From: Stenogyne calaminthoides
Taxonomy: Eukaryota > Streptophyta > Magnoliopsida > Lamiales > Lamiaceae
Length of the DNA: 64,000 bases
Reading direction: 5' to 3'
Assembly (NCBI GenBank): GCA_037126765.1
Contig: JBBCBC010000019.1
Coordinates: forward strand, 32,386,222-32,450,221
Shown here: positions 22,958 to 35,639 of the stretch, one piece after another
Layout: every line of letters starts with the position of its first letter
Numbering within the stretch: the first letter of the stretch is position 1
Position numbers and translations under genes: made by a program
The notes under the pieces: model-generated
What the model saw: only the letters and a program-made list of their open reading frames with translations
Told to the model about the DNA's origin: nothing
Databases searched by the model: none

Positions 22958-25900
22958 ATGATGGATCCTCTACGGGGTAAAGAGAATGGAGGAGAAGAAG
23001 AAGAAGCTCAAGAATTTCTGCACCCCCTTTCCACCGCAACAGACCAAATGCAAACCCTAACCCTCGACGACGACCACGACGTCAATTCCTCCAATGGCGA
23101 AGTTTCCACCTCCAGATCTTATTCCAATTACCGCAGCGCCATGACCACACTCGCCTCGGAGCACCCCCTTCTCTCGCCGCCGTCAATCGCCACGGCCTCC
23201 GATCCCCTTCTCTTTCCCCCTCACAATCCATCTCTCGACTCGCCTTCCTACGCCGACGTCATGTTCAGCCCCTTCCACGACAGGTTCTCGGAGAATAACG
23301 GCAACGGAGAGATCTCCGGCGAGGTGACGGTTTCGTCGCCTGGATCTCAATCTTCCAGCTCCGAGTATCTGAGAATTAGCGTTTCGAGTCCGCAGAAGGA
23401 GGTCGAGTCTACGAATTCGATTGTTCCTGGTGGCAATACTTACATTAGCTATCTGATCACCACGAGCACGGATATTTCGGACTACGGAGGGTCGGATTTT
23501 GGCGTGCGTAGGCGATTTAAAGACGTGGTTACTCTTTCGGATCGATTGAGCGAAAGTTACAGGGGGTTTTTCATTCCTCCACGGCCGGATAAAAGCTTAG
23601 TGGAGAGTCAGGTGATGCAGAAGCAGGACTTTGTGGAGCAGAGGAGAGTGGAGCTGGAGAAGTACTTGAGGAGGCTTGCAAGGCATCCAGTAATCAAGAA
23701 AAGCGACGAGTTGAGGGTGTTTTTGACTGTGAATGGGAGAATGCCACTGCCCACGAGCATTGATGTAGCATCTAGAATGCTTGATGGGCCTGTGAGGCTT
23801 CCGAAGCAGCTTATGGGGAATCGAGTAGTGTGATTGAGCCACAAGATGTGGTGCACTCAGCTAAAGGTGGGAGGGATATCCTAAGGTTCTTTAAGGAATT
23901 GAAGCAATCTGTTGTGAATGATTGGGGTAACGCGAGGCCGTCTGTGGAGGAGGAGGATAAGGAGTTCTTGGAGAAAAAGGAGAAGATGTGGGATCTTGAG
24001 CAGCAGCTCACAAATGCATCAAAACAGGTTTAGAACATTCGAACCCCTGTTTACAGTTTTTAACTTTTTATTAATGTGTAATGTTCTTTTGAGTTTCGAC
24101 TAGGTTGCTTAATCCTCAATAGCTTTTCAGCTTTGAATGCCGTGTTATGATTTTGTTTCTCTTTATTTTTGTGTTCTGAACTTCTAGGCAGAATCCCTGG
24201 TGAAAGCACAGCAAGAAATGGGCGAGATAATGGGAGAATTAGGATTAGCTTTTATCAAGTTGACAAAATTTGAGAATGAGCAGGCAACCGTCAACACTCA
24301 AAGAGTGAGGTCTGCCGACATGAAAAATGTGGCTACTGCAGCTGTCAAAGCAAGCAGATTATATCGAGAATTAAATGCACAAACCGTGAAGCATTTTGTA
24401 AGTGTTGCATTCTTGTTATGGTGATTAGTTGTCAGGACTATGCTTTTTATCTATTGGCTTCATATGTTTCAAGGGTATTTAGCTCCTTTTGTTTGCTGAC
24501 TTTTATCAGTCCGAGATTCTTTGTTCAACCAAACAAATAGATAAATGGGAAAATCAAATTTAGTTATATGTTGGAGTTAGCTATTGGCATCATTAATACA
24601 AGACTTGAATTTCCTTTCAATATTCTCCCATTAATGTATTGCGGTTTCTTTTTCTGAATTCTTAACCTGTATTGCAGGATTCGTTGCATGAACATATGGG
24701 GATGATGTTAGCTGTACACAGTGCATTCTCTGATCGTTCTAGTGCTTTATTGACTGTGCAAACTGTTATATCTGAAATATCTTCCTTGCATTCAAGAGCT
24801 GATAAACTTGAAGCTGCATCCTCCAAAATTTTTGGGGGTGACAAGTCAAGGACCCGCAAGTTAGAGGACCTCAAAGATGCCATTAGAGTCACGGAGGATG
24901 CTAAATGTTGTGCAATCAGAGAATATGAAAGGATCAAGGTAAGAACTAGCAGACTGTTTCATGACCAAATTTGAGACTAGATTCTTTTTAGTTTTAGATT
25001 TTTTTCACTTTCATAATACACTTATTTTCTGGTTTTGGGTTAGGTTTTCCTGTTCAGTGTTACCCAACAGTATTTTTCTTGGTCCTTTTGCTTGAATTTT
25101 CCATTTGTTTCTATGATTTACCAGTGTTAGGTTTTAATTGGCACCATGTTGTTATCTTGGTTTTTCTTGTATTTATGATGATGCTTCTCAAATATCATTT
25201 GTCTTATCATGCAATTATAAGTGTGTGTGCTTTGGGTAACTTAATTGTTCAGCCTTTGTTTATATATTTGTCCAATAACAGCCTCTTTGTGCGAGATTGT
25301 AGCATCATATCCTATTTAATCATGTGTATTACCATTTTCTTTGTTTAATGTTTGGTGTAAAAAGTATTGAGTCAGTTTCGTTGTTACTACACGTGGAACC
25401 TTTATCTAGGTATAACATGTAGTCATCTTCTTTACGTTCCAATGCCTTTGTTGTTTGCTAAGAGATCTTATTTGTTTAAACGGACGGTCATCACATTTTT
25501 TCTCCTTTGCCTCTCCCTTAAATCAGATCATCCTTCTAAGTAAAAACTGAGAATTCATTATATGGTTAAAGTGATTCTGAAGGATGGGATGATATTGTAA
25601 GAAGTGGTAAATCCTTACAGTCTTACACTAATGATGCTTTTATATTATTTTGAGAAACTAGATGTGCTGAATGCTGATTGGGGTGCTTCATGACTCGTGA
25701 GAGTGCATGTCCTTAAACCATATTACTTTTTGTTATACTGAGAAATTAAGATATATTGAGAACTGTAGAATACTTTGTGGGAAAATTTCGACGGCTGCAA
25801 ATTCCTAAGATCCGGAACTTTTGTATATGCGTGTTTTCTCTTATTCCCAATATTAGAAATACAACGAACACTTTCTTGTTGCAGTGCGAAGGCTCTCCTG

Positions 25901-26981
25901 TCATACAAAAATAAAATGGATGGTAGTAGTTTGATCTAATTTATCATGAAAAAGGCGATAAAATTATTGCCTGTAGATAGATAACAGGAAAGCTGATACT
26001 GAGGTAGTAAATGTTATTCGCTAATATGATTTTACATTGTATCATTCAATTATGGATTTTCAAGTCTTTTATGGTGCCTAATTGTTGTTTAGATTTTTTT
26101 TTTTACAGATTGTCAGAACTTTTTAGTTGTTTTCTATGTTATGGTTGATTGTTTCCTTTGATATTTTAAAATTATGTTTGTTAAAGGTCAAATATCCTGT
26201 TTTATTGTTTTGGTTATGGTGCTTCATTACAATTGCTTAAAATAACGATTGGGATATGTATTTGATTTAATGCTGCAACCCTTATTGAGATATCTTTTAG
26301 CTCATTTGAAAAGAGCAAGATGATTGTGATTTTTTGTTCAGCTTCTTGAGATAATTACTTTAATCAGGTGTCTGAAGTAGTGCATCTAGGAAACAAACCG
26401 CTCTTTACTGTTTGAAATTTTAGTAAAATACTATTCATTTATCTTGTTTTATTTGTCAAACGATTTTATACGATTGAGATTCTATTGATGTTAAGACTGT
26501 GGAAGTTGCTGAATTGTGCTTGTCTTTTTCATATTCAACAAAATCAATATTTACTGATACGAAATGTTGACGATGTGATTGCAGGAACATAACAAGAGTG
26601 AAATAAAAAGACTGGATGAAGAAAGAAAGACTGACTTTGTCAAAATGTTGAAAGGATTTGTTATTAATCAGGTACTTTTACAGAATCCTGAATAATAGCC
26701 TGCTAATGTGGTTTGATGTTTCTGATTTCTAAATGCTCCATTTCAACCGTTTGTGCGAATCTAGTTACTTGCATAGGTCTTATCAAAGTTGGTCGATCAA
26801 TAAGTATTTGTAGGCGCAGTGCATAATCTTTTTAGTAGTAAAAAAATTTAAGTGATTTAAAAATTCTTTAGTTTCTTGCATTTCATGGTAATGAATCTCT
26901 CATTTTTCATCATCGTTATTACAGGTTGCATATAGTGAGAAAGTGGGAAATGAGTGGACTAAAGTGGTAGAGGAGACATAG
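22958..26981 (+). CDS. SNX2: Sorting nexin 2 (PX-BAR), five exons, one frameshift
   Basis: The product is a plant sorting nexin 2a/2b-type protein. It binds endosomal PI3P through its PX domain, dimerises through its BAR domain, and works with SNX1 and the retromer in endosome/vacuole sorting. Exons: 22958-24027, 24188-24397, 24678-24938, 26585-26671, 26925-26981; all introns are GT..AG in phase 0. The N-terminus is low-complexity and acidic. PX spans about residues 135-260, with SEYLRISVSSP, the basic RRRFKDV and PPRPDK. The BAR part includes GGRDILRFFKELKQSV, AFIKLTKFENEQATVN and FGGDKSRTRKLEDLKDAI. One base is missing in the G-run at 23815-23818: the frame switches from ...LPKQLMGN to ESSSVIEPQDVV, giving an early stop as written. 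With the frame allowed to switch, the protein is about 561 residues, near the family length. The start ATGATGG follows an A-rich leader. The last intron but one is unusually long (1.65 kb). Confidence 0.93.
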
Positions 26982-27221
26982 CAAATAATAAAAAAAAGAG
27001 GCCATAGAAAACATTTGTAAATCTTTCTAATTTTGAACTTTTTCTTATGTTCTACTATTATGCTTCGACTCTAAACTCCGCCAGAGAAGAAGACATCTGT
27101 AAATTTGCAATTTTTGAACTTTCTCTTCTGTTCTATTATGCTTAAACTCTGGAATCAAGTAAAAAAGAGGATTTTCCCTCTATTTGTAATGGGTGGAGTA
27201 CCCTTGTATTCGATTTACTAG

Positions 27222-27227
27222 AATAAA
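27222..27227 (+). terminator. SNX2 poly(A) signal
   Basis: AATAAA lies about 240 bp after the SNX2 stop codon, in a T-rich 3' region, a plausible poly(A) signal position in plants. Confidence 0.5.
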
Positions 27228-27239
27228 ATAATTTGACTT

Positions 27240-27887
27240 GGAAGAAAAAAAAAAATGACATTGTACAGCATAATTTTTAATATTCATTTCATTTGGAATG
27301 ATAATTCCCATCTCAGTTTTATTGCTAGAGTTGCAGGTGATAGACAGTGTTCTATTGGATTCTGATTTGTTCTTTCATGGAAACTTATGCTTAGTGCGTG
27401 TGTGTGTGAGTTTCCAAAGGGTTCAAAGATCAGATTTGTAGCCAAGTTTGACTGGAAGACAAAACGCTTTTATGACTTTTTTTTTAATCAGAATTCAAAA
27501 GTCTTTTTGCCTTTTTTTTTTCCTTTCTGCGATTGAAATTCATGCCTCCATTTTTACTTGTTTTGCTTTTACCGAAGTTTGATTTGTTTTGACTAACCTG
27601 GTCTATGTTCACTGATTTTTAGATCTAAGACCTGAGTTTCTGATTAAACTGGAGATCGTGATAATTGCATGGTTGAAACAAAGTTGATGTATTTTCTTTA
27701 AAACAGCCGAGTCTTGGTTTTATGGCTGATTAGTGAAGCTGAAGTTTCTGAAGTTTCCTGTTTCATACATCAATATTTTCGATTGACGTGGGGTTATATG
27801 TTTTCGTCTTTGTACACCCATGTTGCATGATTTCTCTATACATTTTTGGTTGTATGATTTTATTCTTCAGTGGAGCTTGACACTGAT
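27240..27887. other. Intergenic DNA downstream of SNX2
   Basis: This is T-rich sequence with no frame or RNA signature. It may include alternative SNX2 3' ends or the start of an unrelated transcript; nothing in it decides. Confidence 0.5.
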
Positions 27888-28166
27888 CAACCTTTAACAT
27901 AATACTAACTTTTATGCACTTTGAGTAAATAAGGAGCAATTTCCTGTTGAATTTAGAACTTTATCAGTAATATCATATTAAATTTATGCACTTTGACTGT
28001 CAACCTTTAACATAATACTATGTCTTATGCACTTGGAGTAAATAAGGAGCTATTTTCTGTCGAATTTAGAACTTTATCAGTAATATCATATTAAATTTAT
28101 GCACTTTGACTAAATAAGGAGCTATTTTACATTGAATTTAGGACTTTATCAGTAATATCATATTAA
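27888..28166. repeat. Tandem repeat, ~110-bp unit, 2.5 copies
   Basis: Units start CAACCTTTAACATAATACTA at 27888 and 28001. A third partial unit starts at about 28111 (TAAATAAGGAGCTATTTTAC). Each contains ACTTTATCAGTAATATCATATTA. Confidence 0.85.
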
Positions 28167-28249
28167 TTATACCACTTTATGATACTATAAGTTGCCACAT
28201 CGAAAATGAGTACCAGCCTCTTCCATAAAAAAAAGGCATTCATGTGTTA

Positions 28250-28501
28250 TACTACCTCCGTCCCAAGATAACGTGCACGCTATCTTTATTATCGAGTTTT
28301 AGCGAGTTAGTTGTTTATTAAGATAACGTGCACGCTACCTTTGCACGCTACCTTTATTATGAGAAAACGTTAGCGAGTTAGTTGTTTATTAAGATAACGT
28401 GCACGTTACCTTTATTATGAGAAAACAGTAAACGTGCATGTTATCATTTATTATGAGAAAACAGTAAACGTGCATGTTATCCCAGGATGAAGGAAGTATT
28501 A
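28250..28501. mobile_element. Stowaway-like MITE, 252 bp
   Basis: The termini TACTACCTCCGTCCCAAGATAA and (reverse complement) TAATACTTCCTTCATCCTGG form inverted repeats of the CTCCCTCCGTCCC Stowaway (Tc1/mariner) type, with TA at each end. Internally a GATAACGTGCACG...TTTATTATGAG module is repeated about four times. Confidence 0.75.
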
Positions 28502-28864
28502 AGGTATTCATGTGTTATATTAACACAAATTAACACTCCACTTGAGTATTAAGGTATTCATGTGTATTAATAATGGTACAATTTAACACAAATTAACACT
28601 CACTTTTTCCAAAATATTAAAACGTTTATGTCCAAATTATGCTTCGTTTCACGTGAGTGTATATCTTCTTTAAAAATAAATTTAACCATCTTTCTATTCT
28701 CTTCTTTAAAAATAAATTTAACCATCTTTCTATTCTTTTTTATTTGAAAAGAAAAAAATTATTTCATGGCATAAGAACATCAACGCCATCCGAATTCTGA
28801 TGAATAACTGTTCATGCAAAGAACATCAACGCCATCCGAATTCTGATGAATAACTGTTCATGCA
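28499..28864. repeat. Cluster of short direct duplications
   Basis: Three adjacent duplications are present. TTAAGGTATTCATGTG...TTAACACT occurs at about 28499-28547 and 28548-28605. CTTCTTTAAAAATAAATTTA...CTATTC occurs at about 28668-28699 and 28700-28736. A perfect 46-bp unit beginning AAGAACATCAACGCCATCCG occurs at 28773-28818 and 28819-28864. Confidence 0.85.
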
Positions 28865-28984
28865 ATGAGAATATCTAATCACCTTGGCTTTAGAAAAAAG
28901 AATACCCCAAATCAGATCACCTATGAATCTGTACATTGCAAGCCAAATTCTTGCCAAACTACTCACAAATTCTTGCCCCTGGCT

Positions 28985-29450
28985 ATCCAGCCAAATTCTT
29001 GGCCTGGGCAAAGAACTACTTACAATTTAATTTCCACTAATATTTTAAAATCATACATGCATTAAATTAATTTGAGCACTTCGGATCTCGGGCAGGTCTT
29101 TAATCTGGAAGTGGCTATTCAACCAAATTCTTGCGGCTACATTTTTGTTGTCGGGACAAGGGGATCTCCCCTCCAAATTACCCACAATTTAATTTTCACT
29201 AATATTCTAAAATCACACATACATTAAACTAATTTGAGCTCTTTAATCTGGAGGCGCTCTTCGGACCTCGGGCAGGTCTTTAATCTGGAAGTGGCTATCC
29301 AAACAAATTCTTGCCCCTACATTTTTGTTGCCGGGGCAAGGGGATAGTTCACTACTCACAATATAATTTTCACTAATATTCTAAAATCACACATACATTA
29401 AACTAATTTGAGCTATTCTGCCTCGGGCAGGTCTTTAATCTAGAAGCTCT
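28985..29450. repeat. Tandem repeat, ~170-180-bp unit, about 2.5 copies
   Basis: CTCGGGCAGGTCTTTAATCT recurs at about 29087, 29269 and 29422. Between copies are CCAAATTCTTGC..., ACATTTTTGTTG and TCACTAATATTCTAAAATCA. The first unit is only partly preserved. Confidence 0.8.
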
Positions 29451-32400
29451 CATTTCAAAAAGTGATACCATTTCATGTCTTCCTTATAATTCAAACAACG
29501 CATTCCCAAATACACATATTATATTTTCTATTCTTGAAACTGGGTTGTTATAAATTTTCATTCAAATCTTATAAATTTTCTACTCAAATTAAATTTCTAT
29601 ATTACTAAAAAAAGTTATTTTTAAGATAAATCAATGCGTGCTAATCTGAAAGTTAAAATGTTTGGAGAATTTGAAAATGACTTGTGTGATACTTCATACT
29701 AGTACTTATTTACAAATTATGTTTCTATTCCTAAATACGTGTATACATGTTTACTAACTATGAATAGACAATGAAAATCACTTTAATTTTATGATTGTGA
29801 GTTGCTTTCGAAACTGTTTCACAAATTTCTATACAATTCTAGATAATTCTAATGTACAAAGTGGACTGTGGACTTCGGTTCAAACCTCTTGATCGAAGAC
29901 ATAGCCCAGATTTGGCCCAAGTGGCGTTGTCTTTCCTTCATGATCAATAATTAAAAAGTAATATAGCACGAAATCTTCTAAGTTTTATTTGGCAAAAAGA
30001 GATGCACTAACATATTAAGGCTCCATTTTAATAGGGAGGATTTGAAATGAATGAATTTGAAAAATAATATATGTATTCAAATTATAAATTGTCAAGAGAT
30101 AAGAGGGAGGGGGAGAGTAAAAGGTAGAGATGAGAGAATTTCAACTGATATGATTTTTATGATGATTTAAAATCCCTCCATTTTAAATTAGATTCAAATT
30201 TTTTGTATTTGTAAATTTATTTAACTCAAGTGGAGAGATCAAATACATTCATCCAAATACAACCGAAGAGCTTTCATGTAATAATCACCTAGCATAAATT
30301 TGTGATCGTTAGTCATTACTAACTCTTAATCTTGACAACTAGATCCAATTAATTTGTTGCTTATTTAAACCTTTAAGTATAACTTGCGAAACATTTTATT
30401 GATTTAAAAAAATTGGAGTGACCAAATTCAATGCATAGGTGGTGGGGGATTGGGCTCCTTAAAATCAGAGAGTTGATTAATCTTAACAAAAAAATTAATA
30501 AAAAGTCAATCCCTTAAAATTTAGTTAGTCTATTTGATTTGCTTATTTAAATATTGATTGGAGAAGTTACCACACAAAGAAGCAACACTTGCAATAAAGA
30601 ATCCAACACGAGAGGCCAAACTAAGAAAACATTGGTGCTCAATTTAATTTTTGCAGCAACGGAGTAACTATTGTTGTTTGAGGATATGCACTGAATAATT
30701 TTGATCTCCGTATAATAATTCGCAAGTATTATATCGTAAATTACAGTATGTATTTATATATGAAAAGGTAAGAATATTTGAACTCGTGACATTTGATCAT
30801 TACATTTATCAATTCTATTTATCTAAACATCCTCCATAGAATAGTAATAAACTTAAGCTGTTGAAGAGGAGTTCAAGAAACACAACTTCGACTTACGAAA
30901 CACTTTATTTTTTAAAAAGCTGCGTCCCATTGATATAAAAAAAAAGTGTCTGAATATTAAAATTGAGTTTCAAAACAGGTCTTCAATGTCTCAATTTCAT
31001 TGAGATAGTTCTTATGTAAAAAATGAGAGGTTTAACCATAAATGTCAGAATTAATATAATTCAACTGGATGTGTACCCTTGGACCACAACTTGCTGATTA
31101 GTTTGTTTTTTTGTATGATGATAATGTCATATTTCTCCTTAATTCTCAAACAAACTTAGTCATGACATGAGGTAACCAAGGGAGAAAGAAAAGAAATAAA
31201 ATGAAGAATTTGGTTCATTCTTAATGATGTGATAACAATTGACTTTTGGGTGTCATAGGTTTTCACTTAGGCAGCAATTTCTATCTTGATTTTGTCACAA
31301 TTCTCAAAATGTGATGAGCACTATAGTCTATAGTATGATATCATTCATACTTGGTGGGTCCAATCTTTGATATTTTTGTATTTGGTGGTCCATTTCGAAC
31401 TTATCACTTACATGGCTACATTAATGATGAGTCGACTTAGTCTAAACTTGAAATTTAAATGAGAAAGCATGTTTTTAAAATTTTCTTTTTATCTCTTTTC
31501 ACATTTGAGCTACATCCCCAAAAAGCCCTTTTTCTTGCTAACAAGGGGACAAAAAGTGTCATCCGCATCTTCATAAAAGTGTTTTTTGATTTTTAAGTTA
31601 TAACACTCTTCTACACTTTTAAATTATATGGTGAGAAATTCTCGTCAATGCAGATTCAAACTCTGTGTAAGATAAAAAATTTATTGAAATATTATAAAGA
31701 TTATTATGGAAATTGAATTTTATTGAATTTCTCCTCACAACGATATCTGCCATTTTTGAACATATCATTCGATTCTGAATTCGTCCAAAGAAATTGGCTA
31801 ACAACACGGGTGGGGGGAGTTTCTCATATCTTCCTCATAAAAATATAGGTATAAGATATGGCCTAAGGGCATAACCGAGTTGCAAAACTTGTGATGACCT
31901 TAGGAGATTCTTCGGCAGTGGTAACCCACCCAACTGCGGATCAACATTATAAGTGAGAGAGTTTATCGTCTCTCCCTTACTTAAAAAAAAATTATAAATA
32001 AAACAAAATATATTAAAAATACAAAATTTATATCAATTTCCTGCCATTGGAAACTATTATGTTTAACTATTTAATCATTGGTGTAATACTATAATGTAAA
32101 GTAATTACATGAGATTCAAAAGCAGACAAATTAAAAATGGACTTTTGACATTATTAAGTTATATTGATGCTTGTTTAAAAAAAAAGAAGTTATATTGATG
32201 CTTAATACTTCCACTAATTCTAAATATGTTTGAGCATTTCAGACAATTATACTTTATTGATGTAAAGAGAGGGCTATGAGTATATACTATGTGTGGTCAT
32301 GGTACGTATGATAAATAAAAGATATTTAAAAATTGTGAGATAGAATGAATATGATAACTTACTGTTGAGGGAAATTAAATAAATAGATTATTCCCGACCC

Positions 32401-33765
32401 TCACTACAAGCTCGAGCTTTTAGATGAGTGGACAATTTAAATGGGTGGAGTGTTGAGGGAAATTAAATAAATAGATTATTCCCGATCACTCACAATGTAA
32501 ACTTTTTTTAGATGAGGCATTTTAATTCTCTCACCTACCTATTTAAGTAAATTCAAAATATGTGTGAAACATTAAAATGAAAAATGTCTAATTGAGTTAG
32601 GGATGTAGAGTGTAATTATTATGCTATAGATTAGGAATTTACTAGTATAATTTAATTTTCAAATGAAACAGACTTGTGTAAAACGGTCGCATGATGAGAT
32701 GAAACATAATTTGGAGATGACACTTTAATTCTTTAGAAGGTGTAGACATTGATTTATAGTATTAATTTATACCCGATCTCATACAATTTTTGTCATTTCA
32801 TATACTATTCTCTAAATTGTCTGAAATTGAGAGTAGATAATATTCTTTAAACGGATGAAAATTTTAATTTAAAAACGACAATAAAATGTCATCATAAATG
32901 AATAAATTTACCATCTACATACTAATAACAATGCAACCGTTTTACAAAGAAAAAGGAAGTGAACACATTACCACCGGCACCGCTCTCAATCAATGTTCCT
33001 TTTGCTACTTTTACTTTTCTATCAGCATTCACTTTCCCTTTTTCTTTTCAATGCCAAAAATACGTGCATGCCCCTATAACCTTATCAAACTCTTATTTGA
33101 ACCCTATAATTACAAAATTTTACTATTTTTATCCTTAAATTTAACTTTAAAAATCAATTTTCCTACGAGGAATACTTTTTCATTGCTGAGTGCAGATAGT
33201 ACGTTTAAGTGTTAAAGTCCTTTGGTTGCACGGTGCAACATATATGTATTTTAAAAAAATATATATTTTATGAAATTGTCAATCTGTTCAATATAGAAAA
33301 AATTGAGAGTTTCAACATAAACAAGTTGAACGTTTAAATTAAATAAATTATTTATTTTAAAAATACAATTAAAATAAATTTATAAGTATTATAGTACCCA
33401 TTAGGTAATGAACAAGTCATGTATGAGAGTTTTTGATGCGAATGGAGTTGAGTTGCATTCAAATTCTAAATGAGGGGCACAAATTGCAAACATAACAAAT
33501 CCGGGGGTCTGAACGTGAATTACATTTTGCCCTTATCAATTCAATTTCACTCCCCGATTCACAGAAACCGCGTGTACGCGTCACTTTCCGTCGTGTCCCC
33601 ATCTCTTGTTTCTCAATTTCTGCACTTTCCCCATCAAAATTCATGCCCATTCGTACCCCATTTCGATTTTCGAGTTGAGATTGGGTCTTGGGCAGTAACG
33701 AAAGGCACAATAATCGGTACCCTAATCACCAATAATTGGCACACAAAGCTCGATCCACTGCAACA
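29451..33765. other. Intergenic DNA between the repeat cluster and EXO70B1
   Basis: About 4.3 kb of AT-rich sequence with no supported gene. A 34-bp direct duplication, TTGAGGGAAATTAAATAAAT..., occurs at about 32365 and 32452. The open frame at 32898-33215 is AT-rich without recognisable content. The last ~300 bp before 33766 are more CT-rich and probably hold the EXO70B1 leader and core promoter, but I see no clear TATA box. Confidence 0.5.
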
Positions 33766-35639
33766 ATGGCGGAAAACGGCGAAGAGAAGCTCATAGCCGT
33801 CGCCCGCCACATCGCCAAGACTCTCGGCCACACCGACACCATGACCGACGATATTCTCAAGATCTTCTCCAACTTCGACGGGAGACTACGCGAAAAACTC
33901 ACCGAGAAACTCTCGGACGACGGCGTTGAACAAACCCTAAACTCCCTAGAGCGCCAGATCTCCCGATTCATCACCGCCGACCACCCAATTTGGGCCAACG
34001 TCGCCGATTCCGCTTCGTTCATCGGCGCCGTCGATCAATTGATCGCCTCAGTGCGAGATTGGACGCCATTAGCCGACGATAAGAAAATCTCCGCCTGTCT
34101 CGACCGCGCCGAGGATTTGCTCCAGCAGTCAATGTTCCGATTGGAGGAAGAGTTCCGAACCCTCGTCGAGCGCGGCGCCGAATCGTTTGACCTGACTCGG
34201 TCGTCCGAGTCGACTCACGCCCATCCCGACTTCTCCGACGACGATGACGACAACGATTTCGCCGACGAGGACGACAATTTCATCCCCGTGGCGCAGCCGA
34301 TTACAGATTACGACATCGTGATCGATGCTCTCCCCTCGGGCACCATCGCCGACCTGCACGAGATCGCGAAGCGTATGGTGGCGGCAGGGTATCTGAAAGA
34401 GTGCTCGCACGCGTACAGCACGTGCCGGAGGGAGTTCCTGGAGGAGAGCTTTTCCAGATTGGGGTTGCAGAAGCTCAGCATCGACGATGTACAGAAAATG
34501 CAGTGGACTCAGCTCGAGGATGAAATCGAGAAATGGATGAAGGCCATTAATGTCGCACTCCGGATTCTTTTTCCCAGCGAACGACGCTTGTGCGATCGCG
34601 TATTTCTTGGGCTCTCTTCAGCCGCTGACCTTTCTTTCATGGAGGTTTGCAGAGGTACCACAATTCAGCTCTTGAACTTTGCCGATGCTGTGGCGATAGG
34701 CAGCCGAGCGCCTGAGCGATTGTTCAAGGTGCTGGATGTTTACGAAACGGTAAGGGACTTATTGCCTGAGTTTGAATTAATCTTTTCTGATCAGTACTGT
34801 GTGTCATTGAGAAATGAGGCCATAACTATTTGGAAGAGATTAGGTGAAGCCATTAGGGGGATATTTATGGAGTTAGAGAATTTAATCCGTAGAGACCCCG
34901 CGAAAGAAGCTGTTGCAGGAGGTAGATTGCATCCAATCACTAGATATGTGATGAATTATCTACGAGCTGCATGTAGGGCTAGAGAAACCTTGGAACAGGT
35001 TTTCGAGGAGAGCTCGGGGAGTAACATTGATTATAGGAAAGGGGATGATCAAGCTTTGTCCTCATCGTCGTTGGGTGTGCAAATAGCGTGGATTATGGAG
35101 TTGTTGGAGAGTAATTTGGAGGCTAAGTCGAAGATTTATAAGGATTCTGCTCTGTGCTCTGTATTTATGATGAACAACGGGCGTTATATAGTGCAGAAGG
35201 TGAAAGATAACGAGTTGGGGACACTGTTAGGGGAGGATTGGATTAGGGAAACACATATCGAAAGTGAGGCAGTATCATGTGAATTATCAAAGAAGCTCGT
35301 GGAGTAAGGTTTTGGGTGTTCTGAAGATGGATAGTAATCCCACATCGCCTACTAGAACACCAAAGAATCTGAAGGAAAAACTGAGGTCATTCAATTCTTA
35401 CTTTGATGAGATATGCAAGATTCAGACTTCATGGGTTATATTTGATGATCAGTTGAAGGATGAGGTGAGAGCTTCGGTTTCAGGGACTCTGATCCCTGCT
35501 TACCGTGAGTTACGTTGGGAGATTGCAGAGTGCTCCTGATATTGGGAAGAATGCAGATAGGTATATCAGGTATAGTGTCGAGGACGTTGAGGCTCGGATT
35601 GGGCAGCTGTTTCAAGGGACGAGCAGCGGAAGAAGGTGA
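33766..35639 (+). CDS. EXO70B1: EXO70B1-type exocyst subunit, single exon, two frameshifts
   Basis: This is an exocyst EXO70 subunit of the plant EXO70B class. It tethers secretory vesicles at the plasma membrane; EXO70B1 is also known for autophagy-related transport to the vacuole and for immunity. The start ATG at 33766 gives MAENGEEKLIAVARHIAKTL, the EXO70B1-type N-terminus. An acidic linker (DDDDDNDFADEDD) lies near residues 158-170, then VAQPITDYDIVIDALPSGTI. The EXO70 core holds WKRLGEAIRGIFMELENLIR, HPITRYVMNYLRAACRARET and NNGRYIVQKVKD. Two single-base gains break the frame: one in the GGG at 35246-35248 (WIR|E.. versus WIRKHISKVRQYHVNYQRSS), one at about 35505-35507 (PAYR versus SYVGRLQSAPDIGKN). 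With both frame switches the reading ends GTSSGRR at TGA 35637-35639, about 623 residues, the usual family length. As written, translation stops at 35307. No intron is needed, as is common for this class. Confidence 0.93.

Noticed and set aside
23812..23835. A tiny intron explaining the SNX2 frame change
   Set aside because: There is no GT..AG pair of workable size between the two frames, and the conserved residues abut directly; a missing base in the G-run is simpler.
33736..33765. Upstream TTG start extending EXO70B1 by ten residues
   Set aside because: The conserved N-terminus MAENGEEKL begins at the ATG at 33766; the upstream reading has no family support and no ATG.
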